Shown here: positions 36,001-46,730 of the stretch, in pieces
Numbering within the stretch: the stretch's first letter is position 1
Layout of the letters: every line of letters begins with the position of its first letter
Assembly: GCA_037039685.1 (NCBI GenBank)
Contig: JAWNGF010000011.1
Span: 434,001 to 498,000 of the forward strand
DNA from: Ceratobasidium sp. AG-K
Taxonomy: Eukaryota > Basidiomycota > Agaricomycetes > Cantharellales > Ceratobasidiaceae
DNA length: 64,000 nt
Reading direction: 5' to 3'
Made by a program: the position numbers and the translations under genes
Notes under the pieces: generated by a model
What the model was told of the DNA's origin: nothing
The model's input: only the letters and a program-made list of their open reading frames with translations
The model's database searches: none

Positions 36001-36300
36001 ACGCTCTTATCTATCATATTTTGCTAGATGAATGATCGAGCTGTGACACAGAGACACGATGTATGTCTGTGTGCTCGTTGCGTCACCTTCGGGCACCCAG
36101 AACCCGCTCAACTGACAAAAGTAATCTAATCCCTTCGCTTCATTGCCCTATCCCTCACGTTGAAGATACGCCCCTTAACTGGTCAACACAATCAAGTGAA
36201 CTCAATCACAGCCAAACGTGCCAATGCACAAACAACTTCGTAATTATACAATTGATGGTGTACAATCAATCTGTTACTAGATTAGAGCACACAGCTACAA

Positions 36301-37031
36301 TTATGCCACAGAAGCAGTCCCGATGCAGCACGTACAAATTCTGATCTACTTTGCAGCTTAGATGTTGGACATGAGTTTGAAAATGCGTTTGATTCAAGCA
36401 TTATGACATACCAATGAGCTCGCTGTCCGACTCGTCGATATCGACTGGAAATGACAATGTTCAGGTCATCGAACCAACACACGAAGGGCAAGCTGTGGAT
36501 AACACTCACGGTCAACAAAAGGCGCGAGCCCACACGTCGTTGGATGTGGCACCTGCTTTTTTGATCGGTTGTCCTTCCGGGCGGCCTCGGACAGCGCTTG
36601 CGCCTTCTGAGAGATATTGCCGCCGAGCTTTGGCAAACCAATACGACTCTGCATGTTGAAAGCGTTCAGTGACGCTGTCAATAACACCGTGCAAAAGGAG
36701 AGTGCAAGCTTTGGGTTTACCTTGTTGTTTGCGCCCTCACCCCTCGTATTATCCAGCCTTTCGGTCGGCACAGCTGCACCGGCCGCCGCTGCTGCCGCTC
36801 GTGCCTTCTGCGACATGTTGCTACCTGGTTGTGGCATGGCAAGTGGATGCTGAAAATTGGGCGACGGGTATCAAAGGTATTGTCAACACTAGGATAATGC
36901 AAGATCGTCTAGAACCCGATATTTACCTGTTGTCCGGTTGGACGTTCCTGCATTGTTTGTCTGCTCACCAATGCTTGGGCCTTGGACGACATGTTGCCGT
37001 TTACGCGTGGCTGACCAATCTGCCTTTGCAT
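36301..37031 (-). CDS. Small protein with three exon-encoded repeats
   Basis: Exons 37031-36927, 36849-36721 and 36648-36553 join in phase; two further small exons (36444-36412, 36345-36301) close the frame at 135 aa but are tentative. Each of the first three exons carries one repeat: IGQPRVNGNMSSKAQAL, LAMPQPGSNMSQKARAA and IGLPKLGGNISQKAQALSEA. The shared pattern is (I/M)-x-x-P-x-x-G-x-N-(M/I)-S-x-K-A-(Q/R)-A. The protein is basic, Ala/Gln-rich and has no membrane segment. I do not recognise the family. It is divergent from the Sir2-like gene (209 bp apart). The repeat-per-exon layout suggests internal exon duplication. Confidence 0.5.
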
Positions 37032-37114
37032 TTTTGCCTAGTTTACGGGTGCTATAGGGACGAACGTGGTGGGTGGCGCGAAAGTAAGTTAGCGTAACAC
37101 GAGGTAGCCCTGAG

Positions 37115-37123
37115 TCACATGAC
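37115..37123. promoter_or_regulatory. TCACATGAC motif in a divergent promoter
   Basis: The motif sits between the small repeat protein (-) and the Sir2-like gene (+) and is the same 9-mer as at 31227-31235. Shared regulation of the island genes is inferred. Confidence 0.35.
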
Positions 37124-37240
37124 CGTATGACAATCGTCATTCATAACAAACTGTGCGGCCAACAATACTTCGCAACACCGTGATCGACATTGTACTCAGT
37201 TCTGTTCGCTATCGCTCGTGCTACGATCCTTTATTTCAAC

Positions 37241-40173
37241 ATGTCTAGCGGAACAAAGGTTTACACTTTTGCTGATCATGAGGTCAGATGTAGCAACGTC
37301 GTGGAAGCAATTGCCAAAACCGAAAAAATCTTGATATTATGTGGCGCAGGTGCGTCGGTCGTGACAGGTCTGCCGGTAAGTGGCATAACAGCGAAACAAA
37401 TAGACACCTTGCCTACCTGACGAGCGGTGACGAACAGCATCCTGATGATACCATGAGTCTTTCCTCCGGCAGGTTCAATGGTCAGATGGCCCTACGCGCG
37501 ATAGTCGATGATTGCTCGACCACCAACCCCGAAGCTAAATTCCTGCGCGAGGAAAAGCTTGCAGCGTACAATAAGCTTATGGCTTCCCTGAGGATACAAG
37601 CGCGAACGGCACCACGAAGTGCGTTGCATCAGTTCATTGAACATGTCCGTGGTCAGCAACGGGTCGTTCAGTGTCTTACGACATGTTGGCACGGTTTGGA
37701 GACGCAAGGCAGGACTGACACCGACGACTGGATTATGCGGGCACGTGGCGACAATCGCTGGTTGCAGTGCAGCACACCGACCTGCCCTGGCATCAATGAG
37801 CATGACGCCATGCAGTTCGATGACATGCTTCTTGCCGGGCAAACAGTTGCATGCCCTCCATGTACGCAAGCGGGTGAGTTTGAAGTCTTCGTCAACACTG
37901 TTCTTGATTATTTTCCCCTCTCACCCATTCGTGTGCCAGTATTCTATTTCTGTATTCCTTCCTGTCCTTGCACTTATCTCTTTTCGCTCTTTCGTTACGT
38001 TTCCTTTTCTTTGCATAACACGCCGCTCACATGCCGACCTTGAATCAAATCACTGTTATAGCACAGAGTGTCGCAAACACACGGCGTATCGGCGCCCCCT
38101 CACTACGTTTTCTCCGTCCGGCTGTTCGATCCCAGCTGCACAGCGAGCTGCTACCCGGTGGTTCTCTGCGTGCAAGCTTTCTAAAGGCCGCTGAGGAAAG
38201 CGACCTTCTCCTCATCGTCGGTGTCTCTTTGAAGTGTAGCGACACATTTGGCCTCATTTATGATGCGGCGGCGAAAGTGCACGGACGGTACGGCGGTGTT
38301 GTATATGTCGATCCTCGTCCGATCAAATCGAGGAACACAACGAGTTGTCTCGATTTCCACTTACGCGTAGACGTCGAGGAGTGCTCGCTTCGTATTATGC
38401 GTGCGATGGATGAGGCAAGTTCTTACATCTGCGATGTGTATGATGGTGATCGTATTAACTGTACGGTATTGGCAGACTGTTGACAGCGATATTGAAATGA
38501 GATCCATGACTGACGACGGTACATCGGACGTGTGGTACGAGGTAGGTGTTATTGTTGACATATTGAGTATTTGTTACCGGTAACTAAGGCAATCACAAGG
38601 TCATTAATAATGACTTGCAGCGCGAGACGGTCCAGGAGCAGCCGAATGTCACAGCTGCACATTGCTGCTTGTGCGGTCTCACCATTGCAGAATGCCTTGT
38701 GCTATGCCAAAGCTGCGGTGACTACTTCTGCCACCCGGGAGAGTATAACACAAACAGCAGCAGGTCATGCATCGTGTTGACCAACTTCTCGACCTTGGCC
38801 GATACTTCGTCAATGACACGTATATTGGCGGACTTTACCTGTGCCTATTGTTGGAAGCATGCGGAGCAAGGCTTCTATCCGGTATGTACGCTCATTAGTA
38901 TATTCTTTATGCCACTCAGCGGCCTGTTCTGAACCTTTACATCTTATTCAGTACTACATGCGACCTGCGCCACGTTTCACCGTTCAACAACGTGATCAAC
39001 CTGCCCCGCGTCTGGCGATGATTGTTTATTTCCTTGACCAGTTCTGGCCGCAAGCAAAACATCTGTGCGCGTTGGTAGCTGGCCGCTGGAAGGCAAAAAG
39101 GTGGTTGGTGAGTTTCTTGAAATGCTATGTTTACTGGCGGCACCAATAACAAATCGCCCATGACTTAGTGTTATATACACCCGGTGAAGCTTGAGGAGCT
39201 CGCCGAAACGCGTGATATCCTGCAAGACTGGTTAGTGGGATAGTTTGTCCTGGTGACCCATTTTCTTATCGTGCTTTGACGCATTAAAAGCCCCTGGGAC
39301 GATAACACGTTCGCGCTGCTTGTCGTGTACATCACGCACGGCCTCTCAGAGGCAAAGGCGTATCAAGTCTCGCATACAACATCCTGTGCACCGCCGGAGG
39401 TGAGTACTAGGTCGCCGCTGCGTATGGATTTTACCAATGTGCTTCGCGCTCCACCAGTTCTTCAACCGCACGCTTGCACCAGCGCAAGGTATCATCATGC
39501 GCTCGAAGTTTACGTGCGGTACCCTTATATGCTGTGGGCACCCGTTCGATTCTCCCAATGCCACAAAGGAGATGCAGATGTGGATGAACACGTGAGTGGG
39601 CTCCATTTACAGTGACGCGTTTTATTTATTGATGTTACTTACGCTCTTCAATGGCATCACGATAACGGCAGTGGTGGTGCTCTTGACTCGCTCGTTGGTT
39701 GCCTCAATAAGAAGCTGATGCCCGCATTCCTCGTTAATCTCGTGGCACGTATCAGCACCTCTCTCGCCGGGACGGGGCAGCCTACCTCCGACAGTATCTT
39801 GAACGCTTGGCTCAGCGACGGAGTGGCTTGCAACCACACTGACATCATTTATATGGCGAGAAATACGCGCCCCCTGATGTGGCTTTTCTCGCCATTCGCC
39901 AGCCGGCCCTTGGGAAAGGAGTTGCCTCACCTCCTTCGCGTTTGTAGCTGCTGGCACGACCGACGACAGAGTGGTGTTCACTCGGAAGGTCGCCGGAAGT
40001 ATTGGGTTGTGTCACACAATGCGTCGGACGGCGCGGCACTGAAGGATGTTGTAGTCAAGGCATCTTGCTCGGTTTGCCGGCAGATGTGGGTCTTACCGAC
40101 AGAGCACCTGGTAGGGGACGTGCACTGTCATGCGGGGCTTTATGCCGCCGTTGTTCCATATTTTGCGACATGA
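37241..40173 (+). CDS. Sir2-like / zinc-finger / CHAT-like fusion protein
   Basis: Ten exons close in phase: 37241-37375, 37438-37873, 38062-38414, 38476-38541, 38621-38881, 38952-39107, 39169-39230, 39291-39399, 39458-39591 and 39672-40173, giving 737 aa. Residues 1-308 are Sir2-like: CGAGAS (34-39), a CxxxxC and CPPC zinc pair, and SDLLLIVGVSLK. Canonical TQNID is TTCWH (126-130) and the catalytic LHG is ARG (147-149), so deacetylation is doubtful. Residues ~335-420 hold Cys pairs (CCLCG, CQSCGDYFC, CAYCW), PHD/ADD-like. Residues ~420-737 show VVYITHG (His506) and TLICCG (Cys551/552), suggesting a CHAT/caspase-like fold, and end with CSCW and CSVC. Intron 3 begins GC, not GT. The domain order suggests a NAD-sensing or conflict protein. 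Confidence 0.65.
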
Positions 40174-40688
40174 TTTGATGATCTTTTATTGTCCATGTCA
40201 ATTTTGTTACAGTAGTTTCTCATCTCGTTTGATTATGATTTGACTTGTACAATATATTCGATATACCGCTCTCATTTATAGCTGATTTATCATTGGGAAC
40301 AAACACAGTACCCCGTGTCAAAACGCAAATGTAAACCATTATGGTGTGATCGAAATGGTATGGCGAGTAACGCAAGTCAAGTGCACAGCGCCCAACGATA
40401 CACCTCAGGCGGGCAACGAGGTCACGCGTGTGGACAGTTCGTGTACCTCGTACAGAATGCAATAATCCAATCAAGTAAGGTTATACGCTTACAAGCCCCT
40501 ATGCATGGTACATATGCAGGAAGTCCACCGAATAACTCGGTCGTACTTCAGATATGAAGGAGGCGCAGGTGCACACTCCAGCTGCTGATGTTCACGTTTC
40601 GTTCATAGCTATTCTTGCTGTTTTCCCATACATATTTTCTATCAATTAATTTATGCAAGCACTACAACGCATGTGGTTTATAGAAGCA

Positions 40689-41247
40689 TCAAAGCCGGTC
40701 CTCCGTGGCCTGTACGGCGCTCGCGAGTTCCTTTAGCTTCATCACGGTTTCCTCTACCGCCACCTCCAGTCGACGCTCTTCATCGTCATGCTTAGGCTTT
40801 AGCTCGTCGAGCGCCGCCTGCAGTTGTCTATTCTCTTGTCTATATCGATATTAATTGTGGCTGGTTGGCGAACAAAAAAAATGTGACGCACCGCAGCCTC
40901 GCCAACTCATTCCTCATTGCTATAGTCTTGGGGGTTATCGCCGGCGGCACCGTCCTGGTCAAGTAAACACGGATGATGTTGCTCTTGCGCACATTTTGCG
41001 CGTTGCTACAGTTCCCGCATTTGATCGTCTGTTGCAACTCGAGTCCGTTCCGGCAGTACTCGCATATCGTATGAGCTACGAAAACTTGGTGAATTAGAAC
41101 CCAGAACGCGGGCTAGGAAGACCTACAGCATGGCAGCAGCCATGTCTCCGTAGCGTAGGGGCCATTAGTGACGTCGGGCAGGCTACTTTCGTCCGTCGGT
41201 GTCTTCCTGTCGCACAGACTGCAGAGTATTATGGATACCTGCGACAT
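40689..41247 (-). CDS. RING finger plus coiled-coil protein 1
   Basis: Three exons close in phase (41247-41127, 41075-40892, 40839-40689) for 151 aa. A C3HC4 RING is complete: CSLC near the start, then LLPCSHTICEYC and KCGNC. After the RING comes NIIRVYL, then a charged helix (ENRQLQAALDELK, DDEERRLEVAVEE) likely to form a coiled coil. Such small RING proteins are usually E3 ubiquitin ligases; the partner is unknown. It is head-to-head with a second RING/coiled-coil gene of similar layout, so the pair probably arose by duplication. Confidence 0.75.
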
Positions 41248-41469
41248 CGACACGCAGGCGTGATGGTGGAAAAGACAACGTTGATGGAACAATACGCGCC
41301 ACGTGATGGGGCGCAGGACCCTCGGTCAGATCGCCCGCCTCAATGTGGAACAATAAATTTAAATTCGTCTCGAGCTGCACATTGTTAGGGCCAAGTAATG
41401 AGCATGGGAGGTAATTGTGCATAATAGTTGCGAGTATATGACCGAGCTTCAACACGCCGCTGCTGTCAC

Positions 41470-41478
41470 TCACGTGAT
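41470..41478. promoter_or_regulatory. TCACGTGAT motif in a divergent promoter
   Basis: The motif sits 55 bp before the second RING gene in the 285-bp gap between the two RING genes. It is the third TCACRTGA-type site found in a divergent promoter of this island. Confidence 0.35.
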
Positions 41479-41532
41479 CAGGGCATTGTTATCGTCCGTC
41501 ACGAGGCACTTCTTGCGCTGACACCGACGACG

Positions 41533-42128
41533 ATGGCTCCCATCGATACCGATCCTAATGGCATGCCCATCGAGTCCGTCGAGTCCTACGACCAGTTCTT
41601 CGACTGTAACATATGTTTCTATGAGAGGTCAAGCGACGAGGCAAAGGTCCTGTTGTGTGGTAAGCGTCTATGCCTTTACTGCACCAGACTGAACCGAGAT
41701 ATGTTTCTGTCGCAAAGGTCATGTTTTTTGTGAAGATTGCGTGAAGAGGGCTATGCGTCGTTACAACAGGCAAATGGACGATGGGCCATGCCCGCAGTGC
41801 AGGAAATGGTCGACCCGCGGCCAGCTCCGCCCCGTCGATTTTAAGGCCGCGCCACTCGACGAGTCGGCTGCTCTTGCGGGTATAGGCGACAATATAGCTG
41901 AAGAAAGGTATGTTACGCGTATAGTAACATGCCAGTGCCATCGATCAGCGCACTGACGTGGACGGCAGGCGGAAGAACACGGCGCTGCGAAGTGAACTAC
42001 AGCGCCTCAAGAGCCGGATCGAGGCAATTGGTGTCAAGCGCGCAATGATGGCAAGTACGCTAGAGGAGGTAGCCCGCCAAATGAAGAATATCGAGGAGTT
42101 TAATGATAAGATGGTAGTGGACGGTTAG
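41533..42128 (+). CDS. RING finger plus coiled-coil protein 2
   Basis: Three exons close in phase (41533-41659, 41718-41907, 41969-42128), giving 158 aa. The C3HC4 RING reads FDCNICFYE, LLCGHVFCEDC and PCPQCRKW; exon 1 ends inside the conserved C-G-H segment. The C-terminus (LRSELQRLKSRIEAI, STLEEVARQMKNIEEF) is a predicted coiled coil. An in-frame upstream ATG at 41428 would add 35 residues through the shared promoter; the internal MAPIDTDP start is preferred. It is a probable E3 ubiquitin ligase with unknown substrate. Confidence 0.8.
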
Positions 42129-43075
42129 CGCATCGTGCACGCACTGCTTTGTAGGCGCGTTTTGAATAGCTGTTCAACGACTGTACGGATCTCCCATGAC
42201 CATATCCCATTGTTTTTCATCCCCTACACCGACGAACCACTTTTTGATAGCCTTGTATAATTATTATGTATATATTGAATTGTACATTAGATTGTATACT
42301 AGACTGTATTATAGATAGCACTCGACGATATATTCACTTCCTATATGTATATCCATCCATCTGTGACAATCATATAATTATATCCGCCAGAAGTTCGCCG
42401 CCAGATAAATGCCTATGTGCGCGCCACGTGACTTTGCATCGCTCGCGTTAGATTGTATCGCGCCGCAAATGCCGATTTAATGTGTGAATCGTTGTGACGT
42501 CATACCTTAAATCCTGAGGCGGCGCGGCGTAAAGGTTATGTAAACCTGCATATGGAACCGCACTATTCAACCTCCAATAGCAAGCGCTGCGGGACGGTAA
42601 CGTGAGAGCAAGAACGATGAATTGTTCGCAACCCTGCAGATAACACGACATCTTTGTTCGGAAGCCAAATTTATCGGTTCATGTCTGACCCAGGTCGATC
42701 TAGGGCTCGCATCGATCTTTTAATGTGTTATTGGCACTAATTTGTATAGCTGGTGTTGATACACAACGCGCATAATTGACCTCATGTGTCATACGCGGCA
42801 GCACGCCAAACGTAGCTAACAGGAATCGGCCATATTATCGATTGCCCGCAATGTCGTCGGACACAGAATCAGTAAATCCGCTTATGATAACATGCCTTAG
42901 TGAGGCTCTCAATCTGACCGTCTCAATTTTATCATGATACACGGCCTAACCTCATCTCACTCCATCTACGTGCTTACAGCTCGCTTCTAATGCCTATCAT
43001 GCACATCGGAGCTGCAGGGTCAAGCGCATATGTGTGAAAAAAAAAAAAGAAAATAAAATAAAAACACCAAGAATT
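42129..43075. other. Intergenic, no gene seen
   Basis: AT-rich sequence between the convergent RING-2 and TET/JBP-like genes. It contains an imperfect AT-rich patch near 42255-42380 (repeated TGTATA/TAGATTGTATA) and an A-rich tract (43037-43066) forming the U-rich 3' flank of the minus-strand gene. No open frame of note. Confidence 0.5.
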
Positions 43076-44902
43076 TTATTCATCTGCATTCAACACGTCG
43101 TAATACGTACGCAGGCGATCATAAACGCCAAATATTTCACCTTTGTTACTGCGCATTCGGTTTGGTAGGTTTCGATTGGTCTGGATCGACATCCCCCATC
43201 TAGTGATGCCATCATCAAGGTTCACTCTCGATGTTGTCGTGCCGTGCACATCCATCCCACCACGCCAAATCGCAGTCACGACGCTGGCTGCACCAATATC
43301 GATGGCAACTCGATATCCCGGCAAAACAAACAGCCCGTCGGGTATGGCTCTCTTGATGCATTCGCCAGTGACGATGTTGCCGTCACGGTCGGTGTGAAGC
43401 CATTGACCGAAAGTGAATAGCTTGCCGTAGTACTGAGGTAGGGAGTCCATATCCCGATCGACATGCATACCGTTTGCAAACCCGCGACCATCTTTGCCAT
43501 GATGCGAGACCGCCATATTCGAGCCCAGGCTTGGGCCGTGCGTCTGCCGGTGGTGTGAGCGAATGGAATTAAGCAAACGGTGTGGTTACATACGCGAATA
43601 TCGCTATCATGCGATCCGAAGAGTGGCACCGCCGTGTCGGCCAGCGTCTCGACCGTTCTCATAACTGCGCGGGGCGACAACCGCTCCTGTAGTATCATCC
43701 ACGCAACCTGTGTTACTGGCGTCATAACAAGGTCCCCGGCCGTAATCGTTCACTTACGTTAACAGCCTCCTGACATTCGTACAAATCAATGTAGCCGTCG
43801 GGATTGTGTTTATCGCGCTCTGACTGAGCGGTATATTCACCCAGGCGCTCGCCCGGCGTCCTGCCGGGTCGCCAGCCAGCACTGTAGAGGTGACCCTCTG
43901 TCATGAGGGTGAGTACTGGAACGGAAAAGCAACGCAGAGACCTATGACGTACAGCCTCGGCATTCTGGGCTTTGTTTCCTTTGACTTCAAAGGCATGTTT
44001 CACCGCTTTCGGCACGAAATCCGCAAAGGTGTCGAACGGCCTGTCTGGGTGCGCCATCAAAGGTATCTAGTGGAGGAAATTGTGCGGCAAAGACCATGGA
44101 ATAGGCACCGTTGGGTGCACGGGCGAATCCATAGACGCTGCCCTTGTTCAATATCTTGATGCCCTCTGTTCGTCGGACGGTATCAGGATTGACGAAGCCA
44201 GTGCCGAACGGATTGTCCGTCGCAGGTAGTGGTACTGATGGATTGGGGTTCACAGGTTTCTGAACGTTTGCATCCTCGTCGGCCAGGCTGAATGCTCCGG
44301 TAACGACCGGTGCAGCGTCGTTTGCGTCATCTGCGTTGTTAAAGAGTACCTTTCGAGCATCAAGTTTCTCGTGTGTCACCGCGTCAAAACAGTACACATC
44401 GGAAGGAGGTTGATCGGTACGACCAACGCTGTTTTGTGCACTGTGTAGAGCAAGCTCACGCATGCGCGCTGAGGAAACAATGGTAAGTACATCGCGAGGC
44501 AAAAGCATCAAACGTAACCTATATTCAATTCAACAAAGGGACCGCTTCTTTTTAGCACGGCGGCGCACCAACTGTTGTTCCATGATGCGGATAAACACCC
44601 GTAAACTTATACGCACCATGAGAAGCAGTGAGAGCCTCTCTAACCTTTAGCGTCGCCCCATGCCTACCAAGAACGGTGGTCAATGTCTCGTTGCTGTCGT
44701 TGTATTTCATATCGTAAGCAATATCTCTGGAAAGAACAGTGTCAGCACACAAGAGAGATGCCTGACGAGCCAATCGTGACGTACAGTTATAGTCATAATA
44801 ATGAGAGTAGTCCCGTCCGTGCTGGTATTCATAAATCGCTGCATCAATGTGTTGCTTGTACACGCGTGCTTCCTCAAGTAGCTGCACCGACGGTGGGCTC
44901 AT
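43076..44902 (-). CDS. TET/JBP-like 2-oxoglutarate/Fe(II) dioxygenase
   Basis: The last exons are firm: 44066-43758, 43707-43594 and 43543-43076; a fourth (about 44465-44130) and the 5' exons from 44902 are approximate, giving roughly 500 aa. The C-terminal exon holds HGKDGRGFANGMHVDRDMD, with an HxD iron motif (His-Val-Asp). It continues FTFGQWLHTDRDGN, GLFVLPGYRVAID and AIWRGGMDVHGTTTS, with the distal His. This strand order and the WRGG-D-xH signature fit fungal TET/JBP dioxygenases, which oxidise 5-methylcytosine or thymine in DNA or RNA. An upstream basic patch (VRRRAKKKRSL) may be a nuclear signal. In Agaricomycetes such genes are known to expand with KDZ transposons; no KDZ transposase is visible here. 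Dioxygenase fold likely, TET/JBP subfamily probable. Confidence 0.65.
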
Positions 44903-46730
44903 GTTTTGGCGATTTACCCATATGGGTGCGCAAGGACACGTGTAACATGCTCAACCGCATCGGGTAAAAGGTCGACATCTAGCAAGAAGGACGACGTCCT
45001 GACGCAACACGTCGATACTGTTGATGATAATAGACAAAGAGGTGCTGTAACTTTGAGCGTCGGCAGGCAGTACGATGCGGGGTGGCATCGTGATGAAGTG
45101 AAAGTAGGTTTGCACAGCGACAAGCCGCTGCTGGGAATGTGACTGTGCGTGTACAAATTATAGCAAGGAACAATAACGCTGGTGTCGTATTGTATTTGCG
45201 CAGCAATCATCCGCGATTGCTTCTCGATTTGCACGACAATAGGATCAATCACAGGCAATTGATTTCTGCAAACACTGATTGGTATTCGAGGTTCTATCAT
45301 CGAAACTTAGACGTATCGAAGCTGCCACGCAATTTTGCACCACCAATCAGCTTTATACATGGTGGGTTCCAACACTGACAAAACGACGTAGCGCGTGATC
45401 GTTACTGTGTCTTCGCCACGCGGCACTATTCACATTACACGCTTCGTCACTGTCTTACCTTGCAAGCGATACATCGTTCAATTCTTACAGCAATGCATGT
45501 GCCATCTTACGGTGAAAGAACTTGTTATTGTCCTGCCAGCGTAAGTTCGCCAAAACAACCGTGTGATCTTGAAGTAATCGCTTCATACGGACATTACGGA
45601 TGTNNNNNNNNNNNNNNNNNNNNNNNNNNNNNNNNNNNCTGTGGACCGAGAAATCTAAGAATTCACGACAAATCCTCTGGTTTAACTTTAACGACTTTCA
45701 TTATTTTCGCCTTTCACTTTTTCGATGGACATTTTGCCATATATTATCACGAGAACATTTGGACGCACTATTTAATCCATGCACGGACCAGCCACTCAAT
45801 TATCACATAGTAATCCTTATTTTGCATCCATTCAAACTCTGTTGTCCATTTAGGAGCATTCTACACGAGTGTAATTAATAGTAAATAGCCCTCTGAGTAT
45901 AGCTATTCGCCGCTGGAAGGAACTGTGATCAGTTAGCTTGGTTGACTTAGCCGAGAGGGTTGAATCAACTAGCTCCAAGACCATGAGTCTGTAGCCCCGT
46001 ACCGAAAATATGAATTCGCGATACCGTCAAGGATCGCTTGGCATCCTTTGCGAATATTCCGGATTTTGGATTCGTTCTAGAAGTGTATTGCTGGGCCGGA
46101 CCTAAAGGCGGGTAGAACCGCGTGACTTGATAAGGGTATCAAATAAGGAAAAAGTGAAGACAGACGAAGGGATGAGGAGAAGGTAGGATACCCAATGGGT
46201 AACCGCTTCAATTGTCATTATTGACAATGCTACTTATTGCGTTAGGCCTAACACTGATGGGATTTCGAGGCTAGATGTTGAACAGCCAACCGAATGGTAC
46301 TCTATCCTGGTTACTGTTCACGATTCTGCTTGGTGAACTGAGTGCGACACCAGTTACCACAGCTTCAACCAAGTAGTTCCACTCGGTCTCCAACCAACCA
46401 AACAGTCATATACTTCCTCAGGCCTTTTAAGCAACAACAGGTCATTCCACATACATTACGTGAGCACAACACATGCACTACACAAGTATTCGACAAAAGG
46501 CAAGACAACTATTAAACCCCCATCCCCGGACCGTGAAACAGCAAGTAAAAGGAAATTGAAGTACTCAAGATTGTGTTATATCGAACGAGCGTATCAGGAC
46601 AAAACAAAAAACAAGAGTATCAATTGGTCAGAATAGAAAACCATGCGGGTCAGCTCATGGGCCACCACGTGTTCGCCAACATACTGAGTACGAATCAGCG
46701 CCAGTTACGCCCATGGATCTGGGAAAATAC
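44903..46730. other. Intergenic region with assembly gap
   Basis: No gene was recognised. A CACGTG-containing palindrome (ACACGTGT) lies at about 44938. Frames running through the N stretch are artefacts. The sequence right of the gap is plain AT-rich DNA up to the first oxidase gene. The right border of the epigenetic-type island probably falls here. Confidence 0.45.
45604..45638. other. Run of 35 N
   Basis: A single block of undetermined bases, an assembly or scaffold gap of unknown true size. Sequence on either side may not be adjacent in the genome, so conclusions about linkage between the island (left) and the oxidase cluster (right) depend on it. Confidence 0.98.

Noticed and set aside
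45460..45878. Frames spanning the N block
   Set aside because: The N run makes reading through it meaningless, and neither side resembles a protein family.
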